Below are positions 1-7,746 of a stretch of 61,818 nt of DNA, piece after piece (positions within the stretch are counted from its first letter, which is position 1; each line of letters opens with the position of its first letter). Where the stretch lies: the NCBI GenBank assembly GCA_026707665.1, contig JAPOWK010000104.1, positions 1 through 61,818 on the forward strand. The letters run 5' to 3'. The DNA comes from Chloroflexota bacterium. Lineage in GTDB: Bacteria > Chloroflexota > Anaerolineae > Aggregatilineales > Phototrophicaceae. The notes under the pieces were generated by a model that was not told the DNA's origin, searched no databases, and saw only the letters and a program-made list of their open reading frames with translations. Both the position numbers and the translations under genes were made by a program.

Positions 1-106
1 CTGTGCATCCAGTATACTCTCTTTACTAGGTGTCCAGTTTTTCAGGACCATTACAGGGGTGTAACCGGCGCAAAAGCATGGACCAGTATCGGACAAGCCT
101 TGCAGG

Positions 107-177
107 GGCGACCGACCCGCTGTGTCGGCGGTCAGTGTCTACGCGACCTGCGCGCGGCGGTGAGTCGCCCGACAGCA
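107..177. repeat. Family B hairpin repeat carrying the 19-base insert
   Basis: The outer arms GGGGCGAC and GTCGCCC match the short family B hairpin seen at 2611, 29013, 30321 and 31047, but the normally tiny loop is enlarged to about 50 bases. It contains the 19-base sequence GGTCAGTGTCTACGCGACC at 130-148, which recurs at 10384, 24772 and 28904. It lies just upstream of the AhpD-like selenoprotein gene. Function unknown. Confidence 0.6.
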
Positions 178-244
178 AAGAACTATTCGCATGACGAAGC
201 TGCAAACAGATAGTTGCCCGCCGGAAACTTGGAGCATGTCAACA

Positions 245-832
245 ATGGACCCGACTGAAAGACCGATCGCCTGGATCGAATCCATTCCCGAAGCCGAAGC
301 GCGGGGCGAACTGAAGCGGGCTTATCAGCGCGCCGGCGACCCCAAAAGCGGTCAGGTGGATCACATCATGCGGATCCACAGCCTGAATCCGGCTTCCCTG
401 ATTGATCACCTGCACCTGTACAAAACGCTGATGTACGCCGAATCGCCCTTGACTCGCGTTCAGCGCGAGATGATCGGCGTTGTCGTCTCCGCCATCAACC
501 GCTGCGAATACTGACTGAAGCATCATGCGCGCAACCTCCGTCAGTTGACTGGAGATCCCGAATTGACCGCTCAGATTGAAACCGACTATTGCGGTGCCGA
601 ATTGTCGCCAGCCGACAGGAGAATGCTGGATTATGCCGCCAAGCTGACGCGCGCGCCCTGGGAAATGACCGAGGGCGATGTGCAACAGTTGCGCGCTTGT
701 GGCTTCAGCGATCGCGCGATCTTGGATGTCGCGCAAGTAGTCGCCTATTACGCCTACGTTAATCGGATCGCCGATGGTCTGGGCCTGTCCTTGGAGTCTT
801 ATTGGGCGGAGGGCAAAGAAGATTACGACTAG
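245..832 (+). CDS. AhpD-like (carboxymuconolactone decarboxylase fold) selenoprotein, in-frame TGA = Sec
   Basis: Two adjacent open frames are in phase and separated only by a TGA at 512-514. Joined, they give about 195 residues of the AhpD-like / peroxidase-related family: an N-terminal part with PIAWI, a helix leading to the active-site motif, then LKHHARNLRQLTGD and a C-terminal helical half. Relatives carry CxYCxxHH at this spot; here the second Cys codon is TGA, giving CEYU-LKHH (Sec about residue 90). A SECIS-like hairpin follows at 536-554. AhpD-type proteins use this redox pair to reduce peroxides with help from a dithiol donor. The start is uncertain: ATG 245 has GGAG 10 bases upstream, with alternatives at 191 and 236. 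A nonsense pseudogene is the alternative, but the exact position and the hairpin argue for Sec. Confidence 0.85.
536..554 (+). promoter_or_regulatory. Candidate bacterial SECIS element of the AhpD-like gene
   Basis: CTCC-GTC pairs with GAC-GGAG around the tetraloop AGTT (543-546), with one bulged T at 550. The apical loop contains the GU expected for SelB recognition and begins 28 bases after the TGA (512-514), within the usual bacterial range of roughly 16-37. A bulged U in the stem is also typical, though in E. coli fdhF it is on the other arm. The element lies within the coding sequence, as bacterial SECIS elements do. Confidence 0.7.
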
Positions 833-834
833 CT

Positions 835-966
835 TCAACCGCCGCGAGTCGCGATGGCGAGCAGCGCGAGCACGGTCATAATGATGAGGATGGCCGCGAA
901 GGCGTAGAATTTCGCGAAGAGCTTGCGAGCTTCGGAGCCTTCGCGGAAAATGTCAGAGAGTTTCAA
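835..966 (-). CDS. Small single-span membrane protein (43 aa), hypothetical
   Basis: A short minus-strand frame starting at TTG 966 encodes a charged N-terminus (KLSDIFREGSEARKLF) followed by a clear hydrophobic segment (about residues 21-38, FAAILIIMTVLALLAIA) and a short tail. This single-span pattern is unlike a random shadow. It sits convergently between the AhpD-like selenoprotein and the thioredoxin-domain gene. The start is uncertain because no ATG is present and the ribosome site (AGG) is weak. Function unknown. Confidence 0.35.
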   Translation of the reverse strand: MKLSDIFREGSEARKLFAKFYAFAAILIIMTVLALLAIATRGG

Positions 967-1083
967 GCGAGTGACCTGCCAGCCTTGCTTTCAAGCCAAT
1001 TACGATTAGCATAGCCGCAATCCGATGCCGAATCAACAAGCTGTCGTGGGCGGCTGCAGAGAACAGATTGAAACGGGCATGCC

Positions 1084-2529
1084 ATGGCGAGTAAGAAGTC
1101 AACTGTTATAGCGAAGGACTTCTCCGGATTGATTGCGGTGGTCAAGCGAGACTGCGCCACCTGCCAGCTGATTGAGCCCGCGCTCGCTGAACTGAAGCGT
1201 GGCGTGGCGCTGCAAGTGCACTCCCAGGATGATCCCTCTTTCCCCGCAACTATCGGCGATGTAATTGACGAGCGCGAGCTTGAACTTTCGTATCGACTTG
1301 ATATCGAGATTGTGCCGACGCTGATCCAAATCCAAGACGGCGAAGAATCGGCGCGCCTTGTCGGCTGGCAGCGCGATGATTGGCGCAGCATGACGGGTAT
1401 GCCGACCCTAGGCGCTGGATTGCCTGAATTCAGCCCCGGCTGCGGCTCCAAGTCGGTGGAACCCGGCATGCCCGAGAAGTTGGCATTCAAGTTTGGCGAT
1501 ACGCCGCTGGGTGCGCGTCGCGTCGATGTCGCGTCGCAGCAAGACGAACACGAGCTCATGTTCGAACGGGGCTGGTCGGACGGATTGCCGCTCGTGCCGC
1601 CGACTGAAGAGCGCGTATTGAAGATGCTTTCCGGGACTGACCGGTCGCCGGCGGAAGTCATCGGCATCATCCCGCCCGACAATGTGCCCGGCACGATCGA
1701 AAAAATCGCGATCAACGCGGTCATGGCCGGCTGTAAGCCGGAGTACTTTCCCGTGGTGCTGGCGGCGGTGGAAGCCGCTTGTCTCGATGAATTCTGCATG
1801 CACGGCGTTCTGGCGACCACCTACTTCTCAGCGCCCATCGTCATCGTCAACGGGCCCATCATCGATGAGATCGGAATGAATTGGGGCCACAACGTGCTTG
1901 GGCAGGGCAATCGCGCCAATTCGACCATCGGTCGAGCGCTGCAGTTGGTGATCCGCAACATTGGCGGCGGCCGACCCGGCGGCGTCGATCGCGCTACCTT
2001 GGGGCAGCCGGGCAAAGTCGGCTTCTGTTTTGCCGAGCGCGAGCATGATTCGTATTGGGAATCGTTGGCGGTCGAGCGCGGCTTTCGTCCCGATGAATCC
2101 ACTGTGACCCTATTCGCTGGCGGCGGCGTGCATCCCGTCGGCGATCAGAAATCGCGCGGTCCCGAGTCGCTGACGCGCAGTTTGGCATTGACGCTGCGCA
2201 CCGTTTATCATGGCAAAGTCTATGGCCGGACCGATGCCATGCTGGTCATTTCGCCTGAAAACATGCGCGTTTTCCGCGAAGCCGGCTGGTCCAAGGCGCG
2301 CTTTCGCGAAGAGCTGGATGAAGCCTTGACTGTCGACGGAAGCAATGTAATCGCCGGCGCCGATGGTATTGCCGAGGGCATGCCGCCGAGACTGGCGGAG
2401 AAGCGCTTGCGGAAGTTCCGCACCGGCGGGCTGCTGATTGTGCACGCCGGCGGGGGAGCTGGGATGTGGTCGGCAATCATAACTGGCTGGGGCGGCAGCG
2501 ATGCGGTTACCGTTGCGATACAATCGTGA
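1084..2529 (+). CDS. Thioredoxin-like domain protein with large conserved C-terminal domain (481 aa)
   Basis: The first ~110 residues look like a thioredoxin-type fold with a CATC motif (Cys24, Cys27) in KRDCATCQLIEP and a later IVPTLIQI strand with the cis-Pro expected of Trx folds. From about residue 165 a second conserved domain begins (FERGWSDGLPLVPPTEERV) and runs to the end, rich in Gly and conserved Cys (MAGCKPEYFP, ACLDEFCMHG). I do not know a biochemical function for this domain. The gene lies between two selenoprotein genes on the same strand, which suggests it is their thiol partner or acts on the same substrate; this is inference. It ends at a TGA that I read as a normal stop, since no conserved extension follows. 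Confidence 0.8.
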   Translation: MASKKSTVIAKDFSGLIAVVKRDCATCQLIEPALAELKRGVALQVHSQDDPSFPATIGDVIDERELELSYRLDIEIVPTLIQIQDGEESARLVGWQRDDWRSMTGMPTLGAGLPEFSPGCGSKSVEPGMPEKLAFKFGDTPLGARRVDVASQQDEHELMFERGWSDGLPLVPPTEERVLKMLSGTDRSPAEVIGIIPPDNVPGTIEKIAINAVMAGCKPEYFPVVLAAVEAACLDEFCMHGVLATTYFSAPIVIVNGPIIDEIGMNWGHNVLGQGNRANSTIGRALQLVIRNIGGGRPGGVDRATLGQPGKVGFCFAEREHDSYWESLAVERGFRPDESTVTLFAGGGVHPVGDQKSRGPESLTRSLALTLRTVYHGKVYGRTDAMLVISPENMRVFREAGWSKARFREELDEALTVDGSNVIAGADGIAEGMPPRLAEKRLRKFRTGGLLIVHAGGGAGMWSAIITGWGGSDAVTVAIQS

Positions 2530-2610
2530 CAACTGAATACGGGATAAAACTCGAAGCAAGTAATGTAAAGGATTGGCAATAGAAAGAAACTAACAAACTG
2601 GCGGAGAGAT

Positions 2611-2637
2611 GTAGGGGCGAGCCATTGGCTCGCCCAC
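2611..2637. repeat. Family B short hairpin repeat
   Basis: GGGGCGAGCC-ATT-GGCTCGCCC forms a near-perfect inverted repeat. Similar copies occur at 29013-29039, 30321-30346 and 31047-31073, and an expanded copy at 107-177. It sits between the thioredoxin-domain gene and the UGSC gene; no T-run follows, so it is not a standard terminator. Confidence 0.7.
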
Positions 2638-2705
2638 GCTTGCTATAGATTTTCAATCACCTATCGCAGGGCTAATTTGGTTCTAACGAGAAGAAGGAGC
2701 AAAAC

Positions 2706-3221
2706 ATGTCCGCCCTACTGGATCCAACCAGCGAACTGCAGCCAGCGCAGCGAGAAGCACTGCCAAGACCGCAGTCGCTGAGCGACAAGCGGGTCGCGTT
2801 GCTGGATATATCGAAGCCGCGCGGCGATGTCTTTCTCGATCACCTGGAATCGCGTCTGGGTGAACTGGGAATCGACGCGCGCCGCTATATCAAGCCGACT
2901 TTCACGCGGGTCGCGCCGGTCGATCTGAAACACCAGATTGTCAGCGAGTGCGACGCCGTCATTGAAGCCCTGGCCGATTGAGGGTCCTGCACGTCGTGCA
3001 GTGTGCACGACATCACGGACCTCGAGTCACGCGGGATTCCCGGCATGTTCGTCGCTTCGGATGAGTTTATCGAAGCGGCCGCCGCCCAGGGCGAGGCTTT
3101 GGGATTCGCGCCGGCCGCCTGCTATGTGCCCCATCCGATTCAGGATCGCACAGATGAAGAAATTCGCGCGCTAGCCGATGCCGCCTTCGAAGAGATTCTT
3201 TCTCAGATGGTGGCGCCCTAG
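2706..3221 (+). CDS. UGSC-family selenoprotein, in-frame TGA = Sec
   Basis: Reading TGA 2979-2981 as Sec joins two in-phase frames into a 171-residue protein: an N-terminal half (DKRVALLDISKPRGDVFLDHLE, then KPTFTRVAP), the motif ECDAVIEALAD-UGSC-TSCSVHD (Sec92), and a C-terminal half with GIPGMFVASDEF and YVPHPIQDRTDEEIRALAD. This matches the UGSC family, named after its Sec-Gly-Ser-Cys motif and first described as a selenoprotein in marine metagenomes. The enzymatic role is not known; the UxxC pair suggests thiol/selenol redox chemistry. The start ATG has a strong AAGGAG six bases upstream. A SECIS-like stem follows at 2993-3011. Plain annotation would split it into two short fragments. Confidence 0.92.
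2993..3011 (+). promoter_or_regulatory. Candidate bacterial SECIS element of the UGSC gene
   Basis: GTCGTGCA and TGCACGAC form a perfect 8-bp stem around the loop GTG (3001-3003), which begins 19 bases after the TGA at 2979-2981. A GU in the apical loop and this distance fit bacterial SECIS rules. An overlapping, shorter stem (2987-3001) is possible but its loop would be too close to the TGA. Confidence 0.75.
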
Positions 3222-3230
3222 CCGCGCTCG

Positions 3231-4472
3231 CTAGTGGTAGCGGCTGATGACGACGGCGGTGTTGTGTCCGCCGAAGCCGAACGAGTTGCTGAGCACGTGC
3301 TCAATCTCTCGCGCCACGCCGACATTTGGCGTGTAATCCAGATCGCACTCGGGGTCCGGCGTCTCCAGGTTGATCGTCGGCGGGATGAAGTTATCCTGCA
3401 GCGCCTTGACGGAAAAGACGGCTTCAGCCGCCGCCGTCGCGCCCAGAATGTGCCCGGTCATTGACTTCGTCGAGCTTATCGGAATGTGATAGGCTTCTTC
3501 CGCCAGCGCCTGCTTGATGGCCAGCGTTTCGCTTTTGTCATTGAGTTGCGTGCCGGTGCCATGGGCGTTGATATAGCTGATTTCGGGCGCGCTGATCTTC
3601 GCCTCGCGCAAGGCCCGCCGCATCGCTTCGGCCGCGTCGACGCCGTCCGGGTTGGGCGCGGTAACATGAAAGGCATCCGATGTGTGTCCGTACCCGGTGA
3701 GTTCGGCATGTATGTGAGCCCCGCGCGCCCGGGCGTGGTCGAGATCTTCCAGGATCATCAGGGCGGCGCCTTCCGCGGCGACGAATCCATCGCGATTGGC
3801 ATCGAAGGGCCGCGAGGCTTTCTCCGGGATATCCTCGGTATTGGTCAGCACTTTCATATTGTTAAACCCGCTGATCACCATGGGCATGATGCAGGCTTCG
3901 CTGCCACCGGCGACCATGACATTGGCTCGTCCCATGCGGATGAGGTCGGCGGCGTCGCCCAGCGAGTTGTTGCTGGTGGCGCATGCGGCGGTGATATTGT
4001 AATTGGGACCCTTCAGCCCGAAGTGCATGGACACGCGCGAACTGATGCCGTCGTGCAACAGGGCGGGCACGATAACCGGGCTGACGCCGCGATGCCCTTT
4101 CGCCTCAAAACCTTGCAGCGCTTGCACTACAGTGACAATCCCGCCAATGCCGGAACCTACCACCACGCCGACATCGTATTTGTTCTCATCGGTGATTTCG
4201 ATGCCAGCATCATTCAGCGCTTCGTCAGCGGCGACCAGGGCCAACATCTGCGCGCGGTCCATGCGCCGCATTTCCCGTCGCCCAAAGCGGCCTACAAGAT
4301 CGAGATCCTTCACCTCTCCAGCGACGCGGTTTTCCACCAGGTCGGCATCAAATAATGTGATCCAGTCTATGCCAGAATTACCCGCGCGAATATTCGTCCA
4401 GGAATCTTCGACATTATTCCCCACCGGGCTGACCAGCCCCATGCCGGTGATTACGATTCGCTTTTCCGCCAT
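3231..4472 (-). CDS. fabF: Beta-ketoacyl-ACP synthase II
   Basis: A 413-residue condensing enzyme of type II fatty acid synthesis, elongating acyl-ACP with malonyl-ACP in the cytosol. The Cys-His-His triad is visible: Cys164 (ITAACATSNNS), His304 (NAHGTGTQLND) and His341 (STKSMTGHILGATAA). The N-terminal RIVITGMGLVSPVGN is typical. Length is normal. It stands alone here, without acpP or other fab genes nearby, and is convergent with the UGSC gene. Confidence 0.97.
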   Translation of the reverse strand: MAEKRIVITGMGLVSPVGNNVEDSWTNIRAGNSGIDWITLFDADLVENRVAGEVKDLDLVGRFGRREMRRMDRAQMLALVAADEALNDAGIEITDENKYDVGVVVGSGIGGIVTVVQALQGFEAKGHRGVSPVIVPALLHDGISSRVSMHFGLKGPNYNITAACATSNNSLGDAADLIRMGRANVMVAGGSEACIMPMVISGFNNMKVLTNTEDIPEKASRPFDANRDGFVAAEGAALMILEDLDHARARGAHIHAELTGYGHTSDAFHVTAPNPDGVDAAEAMRRALREAKISAPEISYINAHGTGTQLNDKSETLAIKQALAEEAYHIPISSTKSMTGHILGATAAAEAVFSVKALQDNFIPPTINLETPDPECDLDYTPNVGVAREIEHVLSNSFGFGGHNTAVVISRYH

Positions 4473-4576
4473 CTACGGTCTTTCTGCCGGCGCCGCAAGG
4501 TTTGCGCTAGCTTCAAAGAATACTTATCAGAATTATAATATGGCTTGCCGAAGCATAGCACGTGCAACTTGCGCAA

Positions 4577-4852
4577 TTACTCGCCGAGCTCATCCAGAAG
4601 AGCCGCTTTGATCTCCGGCGGGATCTGGTAATAGGGCAGGCCGAGCAGCGCGCCTTGCAGCGCCCAGAGCATGGTCAAGCTGGCTTGATACCGCTTTCGC
4701 AGCCGCTTGAAAACCGCAAAGGCGCCCAGGGCTTCGATATCCTCGCGCGATTCGATGCCCGCTTCCATTAGCCGGCGCGCCGATTTTGGCCCGATGTTCT
4801 TTAGTTTTGTCAGGGCTTCGAGTTTCTGTTCAAAAGTGTTGTCGCTTGTCAT
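4577..4852 (-). CDS. TfoX C-terminal domain-like protein (91 aa)
   Basis: The protein starting at ATG 4852 (MTSDNTFEQKLEALTKLKNIGPKSARRLMEAGI) contains a helix-hairpin-helix-like LxxLxNIGPKSARRL motif followed by FAVFKRLRKRY and a helical WALQGALLG segment, the pattern of stand-alone TfoX C-terminal domains. TfoX proteins relate to competence regulation in proteobacteria, but single-domain forms have no proven role. An upstream extension of the open frame to 5068 runs through a family A repeat and is judged noncoding. Confidence 0.8.
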   Translation of the reverse strand: MTSDNTFEQKLEALTKLKNIGPKSARRLMEAGIESREDIEALGAFAVFKRLRKRYQASLTMLWALQGALLGLPYYQIPPEIKAALLDELGE

Positions 4853-4875
4853 CCTGATTACGTTGCGGGCGGCGC

Positions 4876-4923
4876 ACCCCATCCCCCGGCCCCTTCCCCA
4901 GCGAGCTAGGGAAGGGGAGCTAG
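4876..4923. repeat. Family A C-rich/G-rich hairpin repeat
   Basis: CCCCTTCCCC-AGCGAGCTAG-GGAAGGGG is an inverted repeat preceded by a second C-rich block (CCCCATCCCCCGG). Related copies occur at 10311-10355, 10371-10431, 24758-24846, 28891-28937 and 29099-29140. It lies upstream of the TfoX-C gene. Function unknown. Confidence 0.65.
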
Positions 4924-5030
4924 ACCTCGCGAGTATTGTATTTATCCGGTTCCTTGTCCACAGCGAGACACAGGGTATTTTTCGTGCGCGGCGGCAATGT
5001 AGCGCGTGTGTATACAGACAAATGCTGGCG

Positions 5031-6320
5031 TCAGGAAGCGGCTTGATCGGGTCCAGCGACGGCGACAACCATGCCCTCTTGGCGCAGGTAATTTTGCGCC
5101 GCGCGCAGCAAGTCGTCCTTTGTGATGCGGTAGATCATACGCTCATAATCCGCCAGGTAATTGAGCCCCAACTCGAAACTTTCCATGCTGTGGATATGGG
5201 AGGCGATTCCCTCATTGCTCTCCAGCCGCAGGGGCATGCGACCGGTGAAGTAGCTCTGATTGTCCGCCAAATCTTCGTCGGTGACCGTCGCGCTCGTCAA
5301 TCGCTCAATCTCATCCATGATGGAAGCGATCGCCAGCTCGACATTGTCGGGGTTGACGCCGGCGCTGATCGTCCAGGGATCCGGTCCGTGGCCGCCGCCC
5401 AGACGACTGTAAGCATAATAAGCCAAACCCTTTTCCTCGCGCACACTCTTGCCGATTCGCCCCATCATGCCGAATTCGCCAAGGACGCTATTCGCCAGCT
5501 GCGCCGCCAGATAATCGTCCGCCTTGCGCGCCGGACCCACGATGCCCATGTGGATATCCGACTGTGTCTTGCCGGGCACGACGACTGTCGGGCGCAAACC
5601 ACCAGCAACATTCTGCGGCTCATGCGCTTGAAGCACCGCCGGCTGTTCGCTATTGCCCCAATCACCGAAGGCATCCGCCGCCAGCTGGACCGCTTGAGAC
5701 GCTTCTACCGCGCCGACGATCACCAGGATCATGCCGCGCGGCCCGAAATGCCCGGCGTGGAATTCCCTCAGATTATCATCCGTGATCTTGGTAATGCTAT
5801 CTTGGTCGCCATAAGTTCCATAGTGATAGGGATGGGTATCGGGATAGAGCGCTTCCCGCATCGCTTTCGCCGCGCGATAACGGGTGTCGAAGCTGCTGTA
5901 TTGCAGCCAGGTCAGGCGTTCGCCGCGCAGGCGCTCGATGTGCTCGGCGGGGAAGATGGGATTCCGCAGCGCATCACCGGCGGTATCCAGCAGCAGGCTG
6001 AGATCTTCCGCCAGCGCCTTGCCGGAAAAGCCCACTTTGTGCACATGCCCGCGAAAGCCGAGATCGGCGCCGACATCTTCCAGCGCGCCGTGAATCGCGT
6101 CAAAGTCCGCGCCTTTGGTGCCGGTCATCAGAGCGCCGGCGACCAGCGAGGCCAAGCCGCTCTGCTCTGGCTTTTCGTAAATGCTGCCAGCTTGCAGCGA
6201 GCCCATCACATTGACCGACTGCACGGCGGGATTTTCGTAAACCAAGAGCGTGATGCCGTTGTCGAGTTCGGCGCGTATGATATTGCTCTCATTGGGGATG
6301 CTCGTCTGAAGGTCTGTCAT
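5031..6320 (-). CDS. M16B peptidase-like subunit without zinc motif
   Basis: A 429-residue insulinase/pitrilysin-fold protein (LDNGITLLVYENPAVQSV; SGLASLVAGALMTGTKGAD; YAYSRLGGGHGPDPWTISAGVN). The position where catalytic partners have HxxEH holds no such motif, so this is the non-catalytic subunit of a two-subunit M16B peptidase, comparable to mitochondrial processing peptidase alpha. Its start overlaps the stop of the upstream catalytic subunit by four bases (ATGA), indicating translational coupling and equal synthesis. Confidence 0.9.
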   Translation of the reverse strand: MTDLQTSIPNESNIIRAELDNGITLLVYENPAVQSVNVMGSLQAGSIYEKPEQSGLASLVAGALMTGTKGADFDAIHGALEDVGADLGFRGHVHKVGFSGKALAEDLSLLLDTAGDALRNPIFPAEHIERLRGERLTWLQYSSFDTRYRAAKAMREALYPDTHPYHYGTYGDQDSITKITDDNLREFHAGHFGPRGMILVIVGAVEASQAVQLAADAFGDWGNSEQPAVLQAHEPQNVAGGLRPTVVVPGKTQSDIHMGIVGPARKADDYLAAQLANSVLGEFGMMGRIGKSVREEKGLAYYAYSRLGGGHGPDPWTISAGVNPDNVELAIASIMDEIERLTSATVTDEDLADNQSYFTGRMPLRLESNEGIASHIHSMESFELGLNYLADYERMIYRITKDDLLRAAQNYLRQEGMVVAVAGPDQAAS

Positions 6321-7594
6321 GTGCCGGCGGCCTCCTGTTCCGGGTCGGTCGGATGCAAAATGCCGACCACGCGCGATCTCGGCACGAGATATCGCTCCGC
6401 CACCTCGAGCACATCGTCGGCCGAGACCGCCATCAGCCGATCGGCATAACGGTCGAACCAGGTCACATCGCCCAGAATGAAGGACTGCGCCAGCCCGTAA
6501 GCCTGCTCGGTGACGCTCTCCGTGCTGTAAGCGAAAGCCGCCCGCGTTTGCTTGCGCGCCTTGTTCAGCTCAGCCTCGCTGACGCCCTCGGACTGCAAGC
6601 GCGCGATCTCTTCCAGCAGCGCCGCTTCCGCTTCTTCCGGCTGCCTTCCCTCGCGCAAGGTGACGATGATGCTGTACAGGTAGGGATCGACTGTGGGCGT
6701 CAGCCAGGCGCCGACCCCAGCCGCGATCTCCGTCTTGACCAGCGCCTGATACAGCCGACTCGTCTTGTTGTCGGACGCGCCGCTGGAGCCGCTCAGAATC
6801 GCGTCCAGCAAACGCAGCTTGAACCAGTCCTCGTGATCCGCCGCCGGGATGCGGTGGCAGAGCTCGAAGAAAGCGGTCTTGCCCGGTCGCTCAACCGTGA
6901 CGCGCCTTTCGCCAGCGGGCTCGGGCTCGGCTCGCGAAAAGAGATCGGGCGCCGCGCCCGATTCGATCGCGCCGTAAAGCTCCTCAATCTTCGCCAGCAT
7001 CTCCGCCGTATCAAAAGCGCCGACCGCTATCACCGCCGCGTTGGCTGGCTGGTAATGGCGGCGATAATGCGCATACAGATCAGCGCGCGTCATACTGCGC
7101 AGGTCGGTCTCGTCGCCGATGATTTCGTGATGATAGCCATGCACGCGGAAGGCGGCGCCGCGCACCTCCTCCTGAAGCCAGAAGGTCGGCTGATTCTCCG
7201 CTCCCTGCCGCTCCGAGATGATGACCGTGCGCTCGGACTCGGTCTCGTCGGCGTCGAAGAGCGCCTGGGTCATGCGGTCGGCTTCGGCTTGCATGGCGAT
7301 GTCGATCTTGTCCGCCGGCAGGGTCTCAAAATACTTGGTGGCGTCCATCGAGGTGAAGGCGTTCCACTGCCCGCCGGCGCGGTCGATTTCGCGGTCCAGC
7401 GCCCCAGCCGGGAAGCGCTCCGTGCCCTTGAACATCATGTGCTCGACCCAATGGGAGATGCCGGTCAAGCCGGTGGGCTCGTTGCGGCTGCCCACGCGGT
7501 AAGCCAGCCACCAGCTGATGACCGGCGCGCTGTGGGCTTCGCGCAGGAGGACGGTGAGTCCGTTGGGGAGGGTGGTGTGGGTGAGGTGGGGCAT
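6317..7594 (-). CDS. M16B zinc peptidase, catalytic subunit
   Basis: A 425-residue protein with the inverted zinc motif HWVEH (His48, Glu51, His52) and a distal Glu (about Glu128, VIISERQG). It belongs to the family of processing peptidases that form a clam-shell with a non-catalytic partner, which is encoded directly downstream. The start was set at ATG 7594 because GAAGGA lies just upstream; the open frame extends further to 7657 but without support. Substrate unknown; no signal peptide, so cytosolic. Confidence 0.92.
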   Translation of the reverse strand: MPHLTHTTLPNGLTVLLREAHSAPVISWWLAYRVGSRNEPTGLTGISHWVEHMMFKGTERFPAGALDREIDRAGGQWNAFTSMDATKYFETLPADKIDIAMQAEADRMTQALFDADETESERTVIISERQGAENQPTFWLQEEVRGAAFRVHGYHHEIIGDETDLRSMTRADLYAHYRRHYQPANAAVIAVGAFDTAEMLAKIEELYGAIESGAAPDLFSRAEPEPAGERRVTVERPGKTAFFELCHRIPAADHEDWFKLRLLDAILSGSSGASDNKTSRLYQALVKTEIAAGVGAWLTPTVDPYLYSIIVTLREGRQPEEAEAALLEEIARLQSEGVSEAELNKARKQTRAAFAYSTESVTEQAYGLAQSFILGDVTWFDRYADRLMAVSADDVLEVAERYLVPRSRVVGILHPTDPEQEAAGT

Positions 7595-7608
7595 GGGCGT
7601 CCTTCGGG

Positions 7609-7746
7609 CTATTTCGCTGATTTCTCGCGGTTGCACGGTGGGCAGAGCATTTGGCAACGGTCATGAGCTGTTCGGCCGCCGTCGCCGTCGACATGATGGC
7701 CGGCGACGAGGTCGCGGACAGTGAGGTCTAGCAGTTGGATTTTCAT
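7609..7746 (-). pseudogene. HNH-endonuclease-like fragment (45 aa)
   Basis: A short frame beginning at ATG 7746, overlapping the stop of the upstream 212-aa gene by ATGA. It reads MKIQLLDLTVRDLVAG, then HHVDGDGGRT and MLCPPCNREKSAK, which resembles the end of an HNH nuclease core (His-rich strand, CxxCNxEK). The normal N-terminal half of such nucleases is missing. A similar but stop-interrupted start (LDLTVRDLV-I-G) lies at 8381-8429, so this is likely a remnant of a duplicated gene; a tiny functional protein cannot be excluded. Confidence 0.45.

Noticed and set aside
239..838. A 199-aa minus-strand frame covering the AhpD-like gene
   Set aside because: It is open only as a shadow of the GC-rich coding strand; the plus-strand product shows clear family motifs.
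963..1820. A 285-aa minus-strand frame over the thioredoxin-domain gene
   Set aside because: Low-complexity Ser/Arg-rich translation, shadow of the real gene.
2527..2550. Reading TGA 2527-2529 of the thioredoxin-domain gene as Sec
   Set aside because: Only a few residues follow before TAA, with no redox motif and no convincing hairpin; it is a normal stop.
4707..6449. A 580-aa plus-strand frame over the TfoX-C and M16 genes
   Set aside because: It runs opposite to two well-recognised genes, has no family features and includes a repeat.
6353..7666. A 437-aa plus-strand frame
   Set aside because: Shadow of the catalytic M16 gene, whose HWVEH motif is on the other strand.
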